A stretch of 64,000 bases of DNA, from assembly GCF_001937195.1 (NCBI RefSeq), contig NZ_MSDO01000007.1, forward strand, positions 80,440 through 144,439. The letters run 5' to 3'. Within the stretch, counting starts at the first letter, position 1; every line of letters starts with the position of its first letter. The position numbers and the translations under genes were made by a program. The notes below the pieces were generated by a model. It searched no databases. It had not been told where the DNA came from and saw nothing but the letters and a program-made list of their open reading frames with translations. Positions 8,165-17,170 of this stretch are shown here, piece after piece. Source of the stretch: Salinicola socius (GTDB lineage: Bacteria > Pseudomonadota > Gammaproteobacteria > Pseudomonadales > Halomonadaceae).

Positions 8165-8593
8165 ATGTCACTCGAAAAAGTGCTTTATCGTGCCCAGGCT
8201 ACCGCCACCGGCGGCCGCGACGGTCGCGCCACCTCTTCCGACAAGGCGCTGGACGTCAAGCTGACCACGCCCAAGGAGCTCGGCGGTAATGGTGCCGACG
8301 GCACCAACCCGGAGCAGCTGTTCGCGGCCGGCTACTCCGCCTGCTTTCTCGGCGCGCTGAAGCTGGTGGCATCAAAAGAGAAAGCCAAGCTGCCCGACGA
8401 CACGCAGATCCAGGGTGAAGTGGGCATCGGCCCGATCGCTCACGGCTTCGGCATCGAAGTGGCGCTGACGGTCAGCCTGCCGAGCATGGATCGGGAGCAG
8501 GCCGAAGCCCTGGTCGAGAAGGCCCATCAGGTCTGCCCCTACTCGAACGCCACCCGCGGCAACATCGACGTGACGCTCAACGTCGAGGTGTGA
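8165..8593 (+). CDS. ohr: Organic hydroperoxide resistance protein Ohr
   Basis: A 142-residue thiol peroxidase of the Ohr/OsmC superfamily that reduces organic and lipid hydroperoxides in the cytoplasm using lipoyl donors. The reactive and resolving cysteines are seen in [12 protein letters not shown] (Cys60) and [13 protein letters not shown] (about Cys124); the arginine that polarises Cys60 is in GGRDGRAT near residue 18. Length matches the family. ATG at 8165, with an AAGGAG ribosome site. Forms the classic ohrR-ohr pair. Confidence 0.96.
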   Translation: MSLEKVLYRAQATATGGRDGRATSSDKALDVKLTTPKELGGNGADGTNPEQLFAAGYSACFLGALKLVASKEKAKLPDDTQIQGEVGIGPIAHGFGIEVALTVSLPSMDREQAEALVEKAHQVCPYSNATRGNIDVTLNVEV

Positions 8594-8642
8594 GTATCCG
8601 TAGGTGATCATCGCATCGCGCCCATTTCGGACGCGATCTCGA

Positions 8643-8674
8643 CGGCCCGAACCATCGAAAGGTGGCTCGGGCCG
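8643..8674 (+). terminator. Probable terminator after ohr
   Basis: Hairpin CGGCCCGAACCA/TGGCTCGGGCCG (one mismatch) with an 8-base loop, followed by a modest TTACATCTTT tract. The stem is strong but the T-run is weak. Confidence 0.6.
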
Positions 8675-8850
8675 TTACATCTTTGGTCGCAGCACGGTCC
8701 AGAGTGAGACTTTTATCTGATATTTATCGATTTAATTTCAATGATTTATCGTGACATGCAAAAACACGATGCGGGCATAGCGATAACGCAATAGTCTCGC
8801 GCCGCCGACGCTGCCTACCGTGTCGACTCCAACAACCAAGGGATTCGATC

Positions 8851-10242
8851 ATGGTCGCGTTTCTCATTGCCATGGCGGTGACGGCGTTCGCCGGTACGCT
8901 GGTCATCAAGAAATACCAGCCGCAGACCGTACTGCTGCTCGCCGGGCTGGCGCTGTTCGTCGCCACGGCGCTGTTCTTCCCCGCCCAGTCGATCCTGTTC
9001 AAGGAGACCGAAACCAGCGGCTGGGCCGGTTTCGATATCTTCGAGTTCATCCATCAGATCATGTCCTACCGCCTGGCCGGGCTGGGGCTGATCATCATGG
9101 CCGCCGGTGCCTTCGCCAAGTACATGGACCACATCGGCGCCACCCAGGCGATGGTCAATATCGGCACCCGCCCGCTGGCGCGGATGCGCGCGCCCTATCT
9201 GGTACTGGCGCTCGGCTACGCGGTGGGCCAGGTACTCAATATCTTCATCCCCAGCGCGGCGGGGCTCGCCATGCTGCTGCTGGTCACGCTCTACCCTACG
9301 CTGGTACGCCTGGGCGTCAGCAAGGCGTCCGCCGCCGCGATGATCGGGATGACCTCGGTGCTCGATCTGGGGCCGGCCTCCGGCACCGCCAACCTGGCCG
9401 CGCATACCGCCAACATGGACGTGGCGATCTACTTCGCCCAGTACCAGATTCCGGCGTCGCTGTTCATCGTCCCGGTCATCTGCGTGCTGACCTACTTCAG
9501 CGCCAAGTATTTCGATCGCCGCAGCGGCCATATTGTCGACCCCGACCCCACTGCCCATGCCATCGCCGATGGCGAGACGGAGGCCCCGCGCGTCCCCGGC
9601 TTCTATGCGCTGCTGCCGATTCTGCCGCTGACGCTGATTCTGATCTTCAGCAAGCTGCTGATCCATCAGATCGAAATCGGCGTGGTGACGGCGATGATCA
9701 TCGGCGCCGTGCTGGGCCTGTTCTGCGAGATGGTGCGCAAGCGCCGTGAGCTGCAAGCGGTATTCAAAGGCTTCATGACCTTCTTCCAGGGCATGGGGCA
9801 GATGTTCTCCTCGATCATCTCGCTGATCATCTGCGCCGAGTTCTTCGCCGCCGGCCTCACCGCCATCGGTGCCATCGACTTCATGATCGGCGCGGCCCAG
9901 GGCGCAGGCTTCGGTCTGTTCGGGATGACCCTGGTCACCTGTCTGCTGGTGGCGGTGACCGCGATTCTCACCGGCTCCGGCAACGCGGCGTTTTTCTCCT
10001 TCGCCGGGCTGGCACCCAACGTCGCCGCCGCCACGGCCGCCGGCCCGGTGGCCCTGCTGCTGCCGCTGCAGTTCACCGCCGGGATCGCGCGCTCGCTGTC
10101 GCCGGTTTCCGGGGTGATCATCGCCGTCAGCGAGGCCGCCGGCTGCTCGCCCATCGATATCGTCAAGCGCACCGCGATCCCGCTGATCGGCGGGCTGATC
10201 GTGCTGTTCGTCTATACCGCGCTGTTCGTGGGCGTGAAATGA
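8851..10242 (+). CDS. DcuC-family C4-dicarboxylate/anion transporter
   Basis: A 463-residue inner-membrane carrier with about 12 hydrophobic segments. It opens with MVAFLIAMAVTAFAGTLVI and has the conserved middle VGQVLNIFIPSAAGLAMLLLVTLYP and SVLDLGPASGTANLAAHTAN regions of the DcuC family. It is followed 76 bases later by a lyase of the aspartase/fumarase superfamily, so it probably imports that enzyme's dicarboxylate or amino-acid-dicarboxylate substrate (or exchanges it for the product). ATG at 8851 follows AAGGGA. The upstream region 8700-8800 is AT-rich and is the likely promoter of the 8851-14189 gene group. Confidence 0.82.
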   Translation: MVAFLIAMAVTAFAGTLVIKKYQPQTVLLLAGLALFVATALFFPAQSILFKETETSGWAGFDIFEFIHQIMSYRLAGLGLIIMAAGAFAKYMDHIGATQAMVNIGTRPLARMRAPYLVLALGYAVGQVLNIFIPSAAGLAMLLLVTLYPTLVRLGVSKASAAAMIGMTSVLDLGPASGTANLAAHTANMDVAIYFAQYQIPASLFIVPVICVLTYFSAKYFDRRSGHIVDPDPTAHAIADGETEAPRVPGFYALLPILPLTLILIFSKLLIHQIEIGVVTAMIIGAVLGLFCEMVRKRRELQAVFKGFMTFFQGMGQMFSSIISLIICAEFFAAGLTAIGAIDFMIGAAQGAGFGLFGMTLVTCLLVAVTAILTGSGNAAFFSFAGLAPNVAAATAAGPVALLLPLQFTAGIARSLSPVSGVIIAVSEAAGCSPIDIVKRTAIPLIGGLIVLFVYTALFVGVK

Positions 10243-10318
10243 GCCGCGATCTTCCGCGAACCGATGGTCTGAACCTGCAACGTCGAACGACTCTGCACAC
10301 CTTTGGCGAGAACCGACC

Positions 10319-11701
10319 ATGAATGTTGATCAGCTTCCCGATTCGACCGACCACCTCTTTTCTCGCGATGCCACCTGGCAGGCGTGGCTGGAGGTCGAAC
10401 GTGCGCTGGCGCTGACCCAGGCCGAACGAGGCATGATTCCCGCTGCCGCCGCGGCGGAAATCGAGCGCTGCGCGACCCTCGATCAGCTCGATCGCGAGGC
10501 GCTGGCCACGGACATCGAACGCACCATGTCGCCGGTGATGTCGCTGGTGCGGGCGCTGGCCGCGCGCTGCGACGGCGACGCCGGCGGCTACGTCCACCTC
10601 GGCGCCACGACGCAGAACATCATCCTCAGCGGCAAGATGCTGCAGCTGAAGCGTTCGCATCGCTGGCTCAAGGCGCAGCTCGCCGCACAGCTCCAGTGTC
10701 TGGCGGATCTCGCCGAACGCGGCGCCGAATGGCCGTGCGTCTCGCGCACCAACCGTCGCCACGCCCTGCCGATCACCTTCGGCTACAAGGTCGCCGGCTG
10801 GATCGAGGAGCTGGAGCGCAACGTCGAGCGGCTGGAGGCGGTGGAATCCCGCGCCTTCGTGCTCACCTTCGGCGGCGCCAGCGGCGCCATGCACAGCTAC
10901 GCCGACGAAGGCCAGCCGCTGGCGGAAGCGCTGGCGACGCGGCTGGGCCTCGGCGTGTCGCGCGTTCATTCCCGCGCCGCCATCGACGGCCTGGTCGAGT
11001 ACATCACCACGCTGGGACTCTACGCCGCCGGCTGCGAGCGCCTCGGCCAGGAGCTCTACACGCTGATGGCCAACGAGTTCGAGGAAGTCAGCGAAAACCA
11101 GGGGAATGAAGTGGTCGGCAGCAGCACCATGCCGCACAAGTTCAACCCCAAGTACGCCGTCAACCTGCTGGCCGAGGCCGGCGAGCTGCGCGGCCTGGTG
11201 GCGCCGGCGCTGGAGACCGCCCGCCCCTCCCACGAGGGCGATGCGTCGTGCAACTTCCGCCTCTACAGGTTGCTCGATCAGGCCGGTGCGCTCGCCTATC
11301 GCGTCGCCACCACCCAGCGCACGCTGCTGACCCGGCTGGTGCCCCATCCCGAGCGGATGCGCGAGATCCTGATGGCCAACGCCGCGCCGCTGATGTCCGA
11401 GCACATCATGCTCGAACTGAGCGACGAGATCGGCCGCCAGCGCGCCCACGATCTCGTTCATGAGGCCATCGTCGCCAGTCGCGACGGGGCTCGCACCTTT
11501 GCCGAGGCGCTGTTCGACGACGACACCGTGCGCCGCCACTACGGCGACCGCGCCACGCTCGAGCAAGCTCTGCTCCCCGAGCACTACACCGGCCAGAGCC
11601 GCCAGATCGCCCTGGCGATGGCGGCCTCGGCCCGGCATCTCGCCACGCGTCTTGCACGCGCTTTCGAAGAAGAAAAAGAAAAGGAAGGATCATGCCAATA
11701 A
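10319..11701 (+). CDS. Class-II fumarase/aspartase superfamily lyase (adenylosuccinate-lyase-like)
   Basis: A 460-residue lyase of the family that releases fumarate or related acids from succinyl adducts. The superfamily signature loop is present as GSSTMPHKFNPKYAVN (about 269-284), the N-terminal fold matches adenylosuccinate lyase/carboxymuconate cycloisomerase, and FGGASGAMHSYA is conserved. Two active-site stretches are unusual: the canonical RTHxQ reads SRTNRRHALPITFG, with Asn in place of the general-acid His, and GATSQD reads GATTQN. It is therefore unlikely to be PurB. Co-location with a DcuC-type transporter, an exported hydrolase and a porin suggests catabolism of an imported adduct. 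The substrate is unknown. Confidence 0.78.
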   Translation: MNVDQLPDSTDHLFSRDATWQAWLEVERALALTQAERGMIPAAAAAEIERCATLDQLDREALATDIERTMSPVMSLVRALAARCDGDAGGYVHLGATTQNIILSGKMLQLKRSHRWLKAQLAAQLQCLADLAERGAEWPCVSRTNRRHALPITFGYKVAGWIEELERNVERLEAVESRAFVLTFGGASGAMHSYADEGQPLAEALATRLGLGVSRVHSRAAIDGLVEYITTLGLYAAGCERLGQELYTLMANEFEEVSENQGNEVVGSSTMPHKFNPKYAVNLLAEAGELRGLVAPALETARPSHEGDASCNFRLYRLLDQAGALAYRVATTQRTLLTRLVPHPERMREILMANAAPLMSEHIMLELSDEIGRQRAHDLVHEAIVASRDGARTFAEALFDDDTVRRHYGDRATLEQALLPEHYTGQSRQIALAMAASARHLATRLARAFEEEKEKEGSCQ

Positions 11702-12672
11702 CACCAAGACGCTCTCTTCGCCTCATGCTGGCGCTGGGCAGCATCGCTCTGTCGCCGCTGGCGCACTCGCAGACGTCTCAGGTATCAAATACTTCGCAGA
11801 CCCTGGCCACGGGCAGTCATGAATCGACCTTCACGCTGCCGGATAGCCAGCGCCGGATCGAGGTCGCAAGCTACGTGCCCGAGGGCGCCGACGCCAAGAC
11901 GCCGATCGTGTTCGTGCTGACCGGCCTCAAGCGCAACGCCGAGGATTACCGCGACGCCTGGATCGATGCCGCCGACGAATACGGCTTCACCATCGTGGTG
12001 CCGCGCTTCTCCAAGCAGGACTATCCCGGCGTCGCCGGCTACAACCTGGGCAACCTGGTCAGTGCCGACGGCCAGCTCAATCCGCCCGAGGCGTGGTCCT
12101 ACAACGTCATCGACGGCCTCTTCAGCGACTTCGAACGGTCCGGCCAGACCGAGCGCCAGCGCTACTACCTGTTCGGCCACAGTGCAGGCTGCCAGTTCGT
12201 GCACCGCATGCTGACCTTCTCGCCGCAGTCGCGGGTCCAGGCGGCGATCTGCTCGGCGGCGGGCTGGTGGACGCTGCCCGATACCGACAACGAGTGGCCC
12301 TACGGGCTCAAGGGTGCGCCGGTCGAGGTCGACCGTGACGCCCAGCGTCAGCTCGCCGGCCTGAATCTGCTGGTGACCGTCGGCGCCGAGGATACCGACC
12401 CCTGGCACAAGTACCTGCGCCGCAGCTACCAGGCGATGGCCCAGGGCAACAACCGGGTCGAGCGCGCCTGGATCTACTACAAGACCGCCGAGCAGAAGGC
12501 CAACCGCTACGGCTTCGACTTCCATTGGGCGTTCCAGACCGTGCCCGACGTCGGCCACGACAACGCCGGCATCGCCCCTTTCGCCGCCGAGCAGTTCGCC
12601 GCCTTCGAGCGCGACGGCGCCTTCGATGTCGTCACTCCGGTGACACCGCCGGATAGCACACCCCAGCGCTAG
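11692..12672 (+). CDS. Exported alpha/beta hydrolase
   Basis: A 326-residue predicted periplasmic or secreted hydrolase. The signal peptide spans residues 1-25 (basic MPITPRRSLR, hydrophobic core, cleavage near AHSQT). The alpha/beta-hydrolase fold shows an oxyanion-side PIVFVLTGLKRNAEDY, the nucleophile elbow GHSAGCQF (Ser at about residue 164) and a late VGHDNAG that supplies the catalytic His. The PHB-depolymerase/feruloyl-esterase-like layout suggests esterase activity. Its ATG lies ten bases before the end of the lyase gene, with AAGGAAGGA upstream, so the two are translationally coupled. Likely role: releasing the substrate of the downstream uptake and lyase steps. Confidence 0.75.
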   Translation: MPITPRRSLRLMLALGSIALSPLAHSQTSQVSNTSQTLATGSHESTFTLPDSQRRIEVASYVPEGADAKTPIVFVLTGLKRNAEDYRDAWIDAADEYGFTIVVPRFSKQDYPGVAGYNLGNLVSADGQLNPPEAWSYNVIDGLFSDFERSGQTERQRYYLFGHSAGCQFVHRMLTFSPQSRVQAAICSAAGWWTLPDTDNEWPYGLKGAPVEVDRDAQRQLAGLNLLVTVGAEDTDPWHKYLRRSYQAMAQGNNRVERAWIYYKTAEQKANRYGFDFHWAFQTVPDVGHDNAGIAPFAAEQFAAFERDGAFDVVTPVTPPDSTPQR

Positions 12673-12706
12673 CGCTCGCCTTCGCATCGCATTGTCTATC
12701 ACTGCC

Positions 12707-12729
12707 CCTCGTCCGCTCAGCGGGCGAGG
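12707..12729 (+). terminator. Hairpin between hydrolase and porin genes
   Basis: Stem CCTCGTCCGC/GCGGGCGAGG (one G-T wobble) with a TCA loop and no T-run. It may attenuate or process the transcript rather than fully terminate it. Confidence 0.4.
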
Positions 12730-12842
12730 CAGGAAACCTGCGTCCGCTCGATGGCCAGCGTCGAGCCGCGAGCGGCCGCGCCAGCAGCTCCCGACAATTT
12801 CCAGAAGCTCCCCACAACATGAAAAACGAACAGGAGTTCACC

Positions 12843-14189
12843 ATGAACACGCCATGCCACCGCACTACGATCCGGCGGCCCCGACTCGCACGCGCGCTCC
12901 CGGCCCTTTCGACAACAACGCTTCTATCGACAACAACCCTTCTCTCGATAGCAACGCCTGTCGCGGGTACCTGCACTTTGGCATTGACTCTGGCGCTCGC
13001 CGCGCCAGCCCAGGCCGATTTCCTGGCGGACAGTACCGCTTCTCTGGAGCTCAAGAACTACTTCATCACCCGCGACTATCTCGAGGGCGACAGGGACGAC
13101 AACAAGCGCGAGGAGTGGGCGCAGGGCTTCCTGTTCCGGGCGGACTCCGGCTTTACCGAAGGCCCGATCGGGTTCGGCGTCGATACCATCAGCATGCTGG
13201 GGGTGAAACTCGACTCGAGCCCATCCCGTTCCGGCACCGGCCTGCTCGAGATCGACGACGATGACCGCGCCGAGGACGATTACACCAAGTTCGGCGCCAC
13301 CGCCAAGATCCGCGCCGGCGACAGCATACTGCGCTACGGCTACCTCGAACCGCGTCTGCCGTCGCTGCGACCGAATGCCAGCCGGCTGTTCACGCAGTCG
13401 TTTCTCGGCACCCAGATCACCTCGACCGACATCGACGGGCTGGAGCTGACCGCGGGCCAGCTCAACCGCACACGCCAGCGCGACGAGACCGACTACGAGC
13501 CGATGGCGCTGAATCGCAAGAGCGGCGCCTATGGCAAGGCCACCAGTACCCGCTTCCAGTTCGTCGGTGGGGAGTATCATCTCGGCAAGCGCGGGCGGCT
13601 CGGCTATCACTACGCGCAGCTGGAAGACATCTACCACCAGCATTACGTTGGAGTGAGCGACGGCATCAATCTCGGTTCGGGTCGGCTGGGCGCCGATATC
13701 CGTTATTTCGACGCCAGCGAACAGGGCGCTGCCGAGGCCGGCGAGGTGGACAACCGCGCCGTCACCACGCGGCTGCGCTATCGGCTGAACGGACACACCT
13801 TCAGTGGTGGCTATCAGTCCCAGTTCGGCGACACCCCTTTCACCTACCTGAGCGGTACCAACGTCTACCTGTTTTCCCAGTATCAGATCAGCAACTTCAC
13901 CGAGACCGACGAGCGGGTCTGGCACGCCCGCTACGACTATGAGTTCTCACGATTCGGGCTGCCGGGACTGACCTTCATGGTTCGCTACGCCATGGGCGAC
14001 CAGGCCAGCGTCAACGGCTTCGACGGCGAGGCGCGGGAGTGGGAACGGGATGTCGATATCGAGTACATCGTTCAGGGCGGCTGGCTCGAAGGGTTGTCAC
14101 TGCGCTGGCGCAACGCCGCCCGGCGCGCCAATTTCACCCGCGACGTCAACGAGAATCGCGTCCTGCTCGGCTACACCTTGAAACTGTAG
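12843..14189 (+). CDS. OprD-family outer-membrane porin
   Basis: A 448-residue outer-membrane channel of the OprD/OccD family. These porins pass small carboxylates and amino acids. The mature part starts near ADFLADSTASLELKNYF. Family features include LKNYFITRDYLEG, EWAQGFLF, GTGLLEIDDD, SRLFTQSFLGTQI and a C-terminal strand ending NRVLLGYTLKL. The N-terminal leader is unusually long, with short threonine/leucine repeats (STTTLLSTTTLLS, residues 23-35). I prefer ATG 12843, preceded by AGGAGTT, over the upstream ATG at 12819. It fits the same uptake pathway as the DcuC-like transporter. Confidence 0.85.
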   Translation: MNTPCHRTTIRRPRLARALPALSTTTLLSTTTLLSIATPVAGTCTLALTLALAAPAQADFLADSTASLELKNYFITRDYLEGDRDDNKREEWAQGFLFRADSGFTEGPIGFGVDTISMLGVKLDSSPSRSGTGLLEIDDDDRAEDDYTKFGATAKIRAGDSILRYGYLEPRLPSLRPNASRLFTQSFLGTQITSTDIDGLELTAGQLNRTRQRDETDYEPMALNRKSGAYGKATSTRFQFVGGEYHLGKRGRLGYHYAQLEDIYHQHYVGVSDGINLGSGRLGADIRYFDASEQGAAEAGEVDNRAVTTRLRYRLNGHTFSGGYQSQFGDTPFTYLSGTNVYLFSQYQISNFTETDERVWHARYDYEFSRFGLPGLTFMVRYAMGDQASVNGFDGEAREWERDVDIEYIVQGGWLEGLSLRWRNAARRANFTRDVNENRVLLGYTLKL

Positions 14190-14211
14190 CCGAGAAACGC
14201 CTCGATCCGGC

Positions 14212-15159
14212 TCACGGCAGCAGCGTGACGCCGTCATGGAACGCGCGGTCCTGCTGGCCGCGTGCCTCGAGCGTTTCGCGCAGTGTATCGATGAAGCGCC
14301 GCGCGATGGGGCGCTGACCCGCCGGCGGCAGGATACAGGCGTAGGTCAGCTCGGTGGCGGGGGTGATCGGGCGCATCACGGTGCCGCCGCCCTCGTTGTC
14401 AGCTCCCGCAGTGGCACCGCAGCAGGCCAGATCGAGCAGCCCCAGCCCGAATCCCGCTTCGACGAAGCGCGGCACCAGTTGCGTCGAGCCGACCTCCAGC
14501 GCGATTCGGGGCTTGCGTCCGATCCCGTCGAACAGTCGATCCAGCCGCTGGCGCCAGATCTGCTGCGGCTTGAGCGTGACGAAGGGCGAATCGACCAGTG
14601 CCTCGACCGGCACGCGTTCGAGCGCCGCCAGCGGATGGGTCGCCGGCATCAGCACCTGGGTGGTCGCCTGCAGCAAAGGCTCCACTGCCAGCTCGACGAT
14701 GGCGTTCTCCACCGGCAACGAGAGCAGGCCGACGTTGTAGCGCCGCGATCCGACCTGGCGCTCGACGTCGAAGCGACTGCCGATATCGATCTTGCAGTTG
14801 AGCTCGCGGCAGCTCTCGCGCAGCCGGACGATCGCCGCCGGCAGCAGCGTGGCGCCGATGGGCGCGGAAGTGATGATGCGCAGGCTCTCGACCGTCTGCT
14901 GGCGGATCTCGCCGGCGATGGTGGGGATCTCCTCGACGGCGTTGAGAATGTGCTCGGCTTCTCGATAGAAGCGCTCGCCTTCCAGGGTCAGCAGCAGTTT
15001 CTGATGGGTACGCTCGAACAGCGTCAGCTTGAGCTCCGCCTCCAGCGAGGCGATCAACCGGCTGGCGGCGGGCTGGCTCAGGTTGGCCGCCTGCGAGGCC
15101 GCCGACAGCGAACCGTGCAATACGGTCAACCGGAAAAGTCTGAGAGCCTTGAGATTCAT
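14212..15159 (-). CDS. LysR-family transcriptional regulator
   Basis: A 315-residue LysR regulator. The helix-turn-helix is in residues 1-60 (LKALRLFRLTVLHGSLSAAS, SRLIASLEAELKLTLFERT). The effector domain begins near SLRIITSAPIGATLLP, and two adjacent cysteines (LDLACCGA) sit in the C-terminal half. It is convergent with the porin gene, 22 bases apart, and closes the transporter-lyase-hydrolase-porin group, which makes it the most likely regulator of that group. ATG at 15159 follows a GGAG-free but purine-rich leader (TTGACCTCCC on the complementary strand reads GGGAGGTCAA). Confidence 0.85.
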   Translation of the reverse strand: MNLKALRLFRLTVLHGSLSAASQAANLSQPAASRLIASLEAELKLTLFERTHQKLLLTLEGERFYREAEHILNAVEEIPTIAGEIRQQTVESLRIITSAPIGATLLPAAIVRLRESCRELNCKIDIGSRFDVERQVGSRRYNVGLLSLPVENAIVELAVEPLLQATTQVLMPATHPLAALERVPVEALVDSPFVTLKPQQIWRQRLDRLFDGIGRKPRIALEVGSTQLVPRFVEAGFGLGLLDLACCGATAGADNEGGGTVMRPITPATELTYACILPPAGQRPIARRFIDTLRETLEARGQQDRAFHDGVTLLP

Positions 15160-15254
15160 GGGAGGTCAACGGCGCCAATGGAGCGAAGCGAAGAGCCTAC
15201 CAGAAGCCGGGAGAGAGACACTGCCGCTTTGGTGGCAAGCGGCGTGACGCCGAG

Positions 15255-15275
15255 GCACGAAGCACGAAGCACGAA
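15255..15275. repeat. Triple 7-base direct repeat GCACGAA
   Basis: Three perfect head-to-tail copies of GCACGAA between a LysR gene and the rcnB-like gene, followed by a partial GCA. A nearby inverted repeat GCCGCTT/AAGCGGC (15223-15243) may end the rcnB-like transcript. Function unknown. Confidence 0.6.
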
Positions 15276-15314
15276 GCATCGTCTCCGATCAGCGCCCCAG
15301 CCCGATCGACGTGA

Positions 15315-15698
15315 TCAACGATTCAGAATGATCGCCGTGATCACGCCGGTGGCAACAGCCGCCAACACGTAATCGCCGTCGATGTTCAGCCAGCGGTGTC
15401 CTCGCGGCGGCTCCCGCAGGTGGCGAGCGTGCCAGTCGCGGACCCAGTAGCGATCGTCCCGATAGTAGTGATCGGCAAGGTGGCCGCCCTTGTACCAGCC
15501 GCGATGATCGTCGCGATCACGGTCGCGACCGCCGCCATGTCGGTCATGGTGATGTCTATCATGATGACCGCGGTCGTGGTCGTTGCCACGACCATTGCCA
15601 TGACCGTGTCCATTGCCATGGCCCGGATTGGCCTGGGCGATTCCGGCGGTGCCCAAGGCGGCAATCATGACGCCAATCGTCAGTGCACGATGTTTCAT
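15315..15698 (-). CDS. RcnB-family periplasmic protein
   Basis: A 127-residue exported protein. The signal peptide spans residues 1-22 (MKHRALTIGVMIAALGTAGI, cleavage after AQA). The mature N-terminal half is a very His/Gly/Asp/Arg-rich low-complexity tract (residues 24-65). It is followed by the RcnB-like module YWVRDWHARHLREPPRGHRW and a final hydrophobic strand (DYVLAAVATGVITAIIL). RcnB in E. coli modulates nickel and cobalt efflux; here the His-rich tract suggests metal binding, but no rcnA-like pump is adjacent. ATG 15698 is preceded by AAGGAGG. Longer in-frame readings to 15890 lack a ribosome site. Confidence 0.8.
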   Translation of the reverse strand: MKHRALTIGVMIAALGTAGIAQANPGHGNGHGHGNGRGNDHDRGHHDRHHHDRHGGGRDRDRDDHRGWYKGGHLADHYYRDDRYWVRDWHARHLREPPRGHRWLNIDGDYVLAAVATGVITAIILNR

Positions 15699-15940
15699 GG
15701 AAACCTCCTTATGTCGCCGTCCCCACGAAACGGAAAGAAACGAAACGAACAGCGAGTGAGTCAGAGAATGCACCAAGCTTGACGCGGCAATAAGAAAACA
15801 GCGTTCACAAATTGTGCAACTCGCGCCTGTCCCTCCCCGATGAGCGGTGTCCGCCGGAAAAGTCGGCCCATGGACCGCAGCGGCTCGCACTTAGCGTGCT
15901 AAGATCGTGAAACCCTCCTCCTCCGCCCGGACTTGCCGAC

Positions 15941-17170
15941 GTGTCAGTGACCGCCCCTCGAGCCGCAGCACCCACGCCTTGGCCCACCATCGTGCTGCTG
16001 GCGATGACCGCGTTCTGCGCCGCCGCCACGCAACGAATTCTCGATCCGATGCTGCCGCGTCTCGCCGAGGTCTACACCACTACGCTGAGCGCCGCGTCCT
16101 GGGCGATCACCGCCTTCGCCATCGTCTACGGCTGTCTGCAGCTGGTGCTGGGGCCGAGCGGGGACCGCTACGGCAAGCTGCGCGTAATCTCGCTGTTTTC
16201 CCTGCTCGCCGCCGTGGCCAGTCTACTGTGTGCACTGTCGGGCAGCCTGGCGACCTTGATCGCGGCGCGCATGCTGGCCGGCGTGGGGTGCGCCGCGGTG
16301 ATCCCGCTGGCGATGGCCTGGATCGGCGACAACGTGCCCTACGAGCAGCGCCAGGCAGTGCTGGCGCGCTTCCTGATCGGGCAGATCGGCGGCCTCGCCT
16401 GCGGCCAGACGTTCGGCGGACTGGCCGCGGAACAGGATTGGTGGCAGTGGCCGTTCCTGGCCTACACGCTGATGTTCGCCGCCGCCAGCGGGCTGCTGTG
16501 GTACCGCGCCGGCCGTCACGAACGGCCCCGGAAACGGGAACGGGAATCGCTCGGCGTAAGCCTGCGTTACGTGCTGCAGAAGCCGTGGCCGCGGGTGGTA
16601 CTGATCACCGTATTCTTCGAAGGTGCGGCGGTCTTTTGCGGGTTCGCGTTCGTGGCCAGCCATCTGCACGTCGCCGGTGGGTTGCCGTTGACCGAAGCCG
16701 GGCTGATCCTGGCGGTGTTCGCTCTCGGGGGGTTGAGTTTCGCGCTGCTGGCGCGACGGCTGGTGCCGAAACTGGGCGAGAGCGGGCTGTGCCAATCGGG
16801 CTGCGTGCTGATCGCGATCGCGCTGGCCGCCATCTGCCTGAGGCCGACGCCCAACGTCGCTATCGTCGGCTGCTATCTGTTCGGGCTGGGATTCTACATG
16901 CTGCACAATACGCTGCAGACCACCGCCACCCAGATGGCGCCGGAGCGGCGTGGTGCGGCAGTGTCGCTGTTCGCCACCGCCTTCTTCACCGGGCAGTCGC
17001 TGGGCACCGCCATCGGCGGCGGTATCATTGCGCTGTCCGGCACTACACCGACCCTGGCGCTCGCCGCGGTCGCGGTGCTGCCGGTCGGCTTCGGCTTCGC
17101 CCGGCAGCTCCGTCGCCGTGACCGCGCGCTGACCGACTATGCTGCCTCTGCCGACCCGACGATCAGGTGA
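15941..17170 (+). CDS. MFS transporter
   Basis: A 409-residue major facilitator with 12 predicted membrane segments. The loop-2 motif reads GPSGDRYGKLR (about residues 74-84) and the N-domain end motif is GVGCAAVIPLAMAWIGD. The subfamily resembles multidrug/arabinose-type exporters, and no substrate can be assigned. The start is a GTG at 15941 giving MSVTAPRAAAPTPWP. Its stop overlaps the next gene start (GTGA), so it is co-translated with the DUF924 gene. Confidence 0.85.
   Translation: MSVTAPRAAAPTPWPTIVLLAMTAFCAAATQRILDPMLPRLAEVYTTTLSAASWAITAFAIVYGCLQLVLGPSGDRYGKLRVISLFSLLAAVASLLCALSGSLATLIAARMLAGVGCAAVIPLAMAWIGDNVPYEQRQAVLARFLIGQIGGLACGQTFGGLAAEQDWWQWPFLAYTLMFAAASGLLWYRAGRHERPRKRERESLGVSLRYVLQKPWPRVVLITVFFEGAAVFCGFAFVASHLHVAGGLPLTEAGLILAVFALGGLSFALLARRLVPKLGESGLCQSGCVLIAIALAAICLRPTPNVAIVGCYLFGLGFYMLHNTLQTTATQMAPERRGAAVSLFATAFFTGQSLGTAIGGGIIALSGTTPTLALAAVAVLPVGFGFARQLRRRDRALTDYAASADPTIR

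Noticed and set aside
8815..10320. A 501-codon open frame antisense to the DcuC-like gene
   Set aside because: Composition (Asp/Gln/Arg-rich) and exact coverage of a real membrane protein gene mark it as a shadow.
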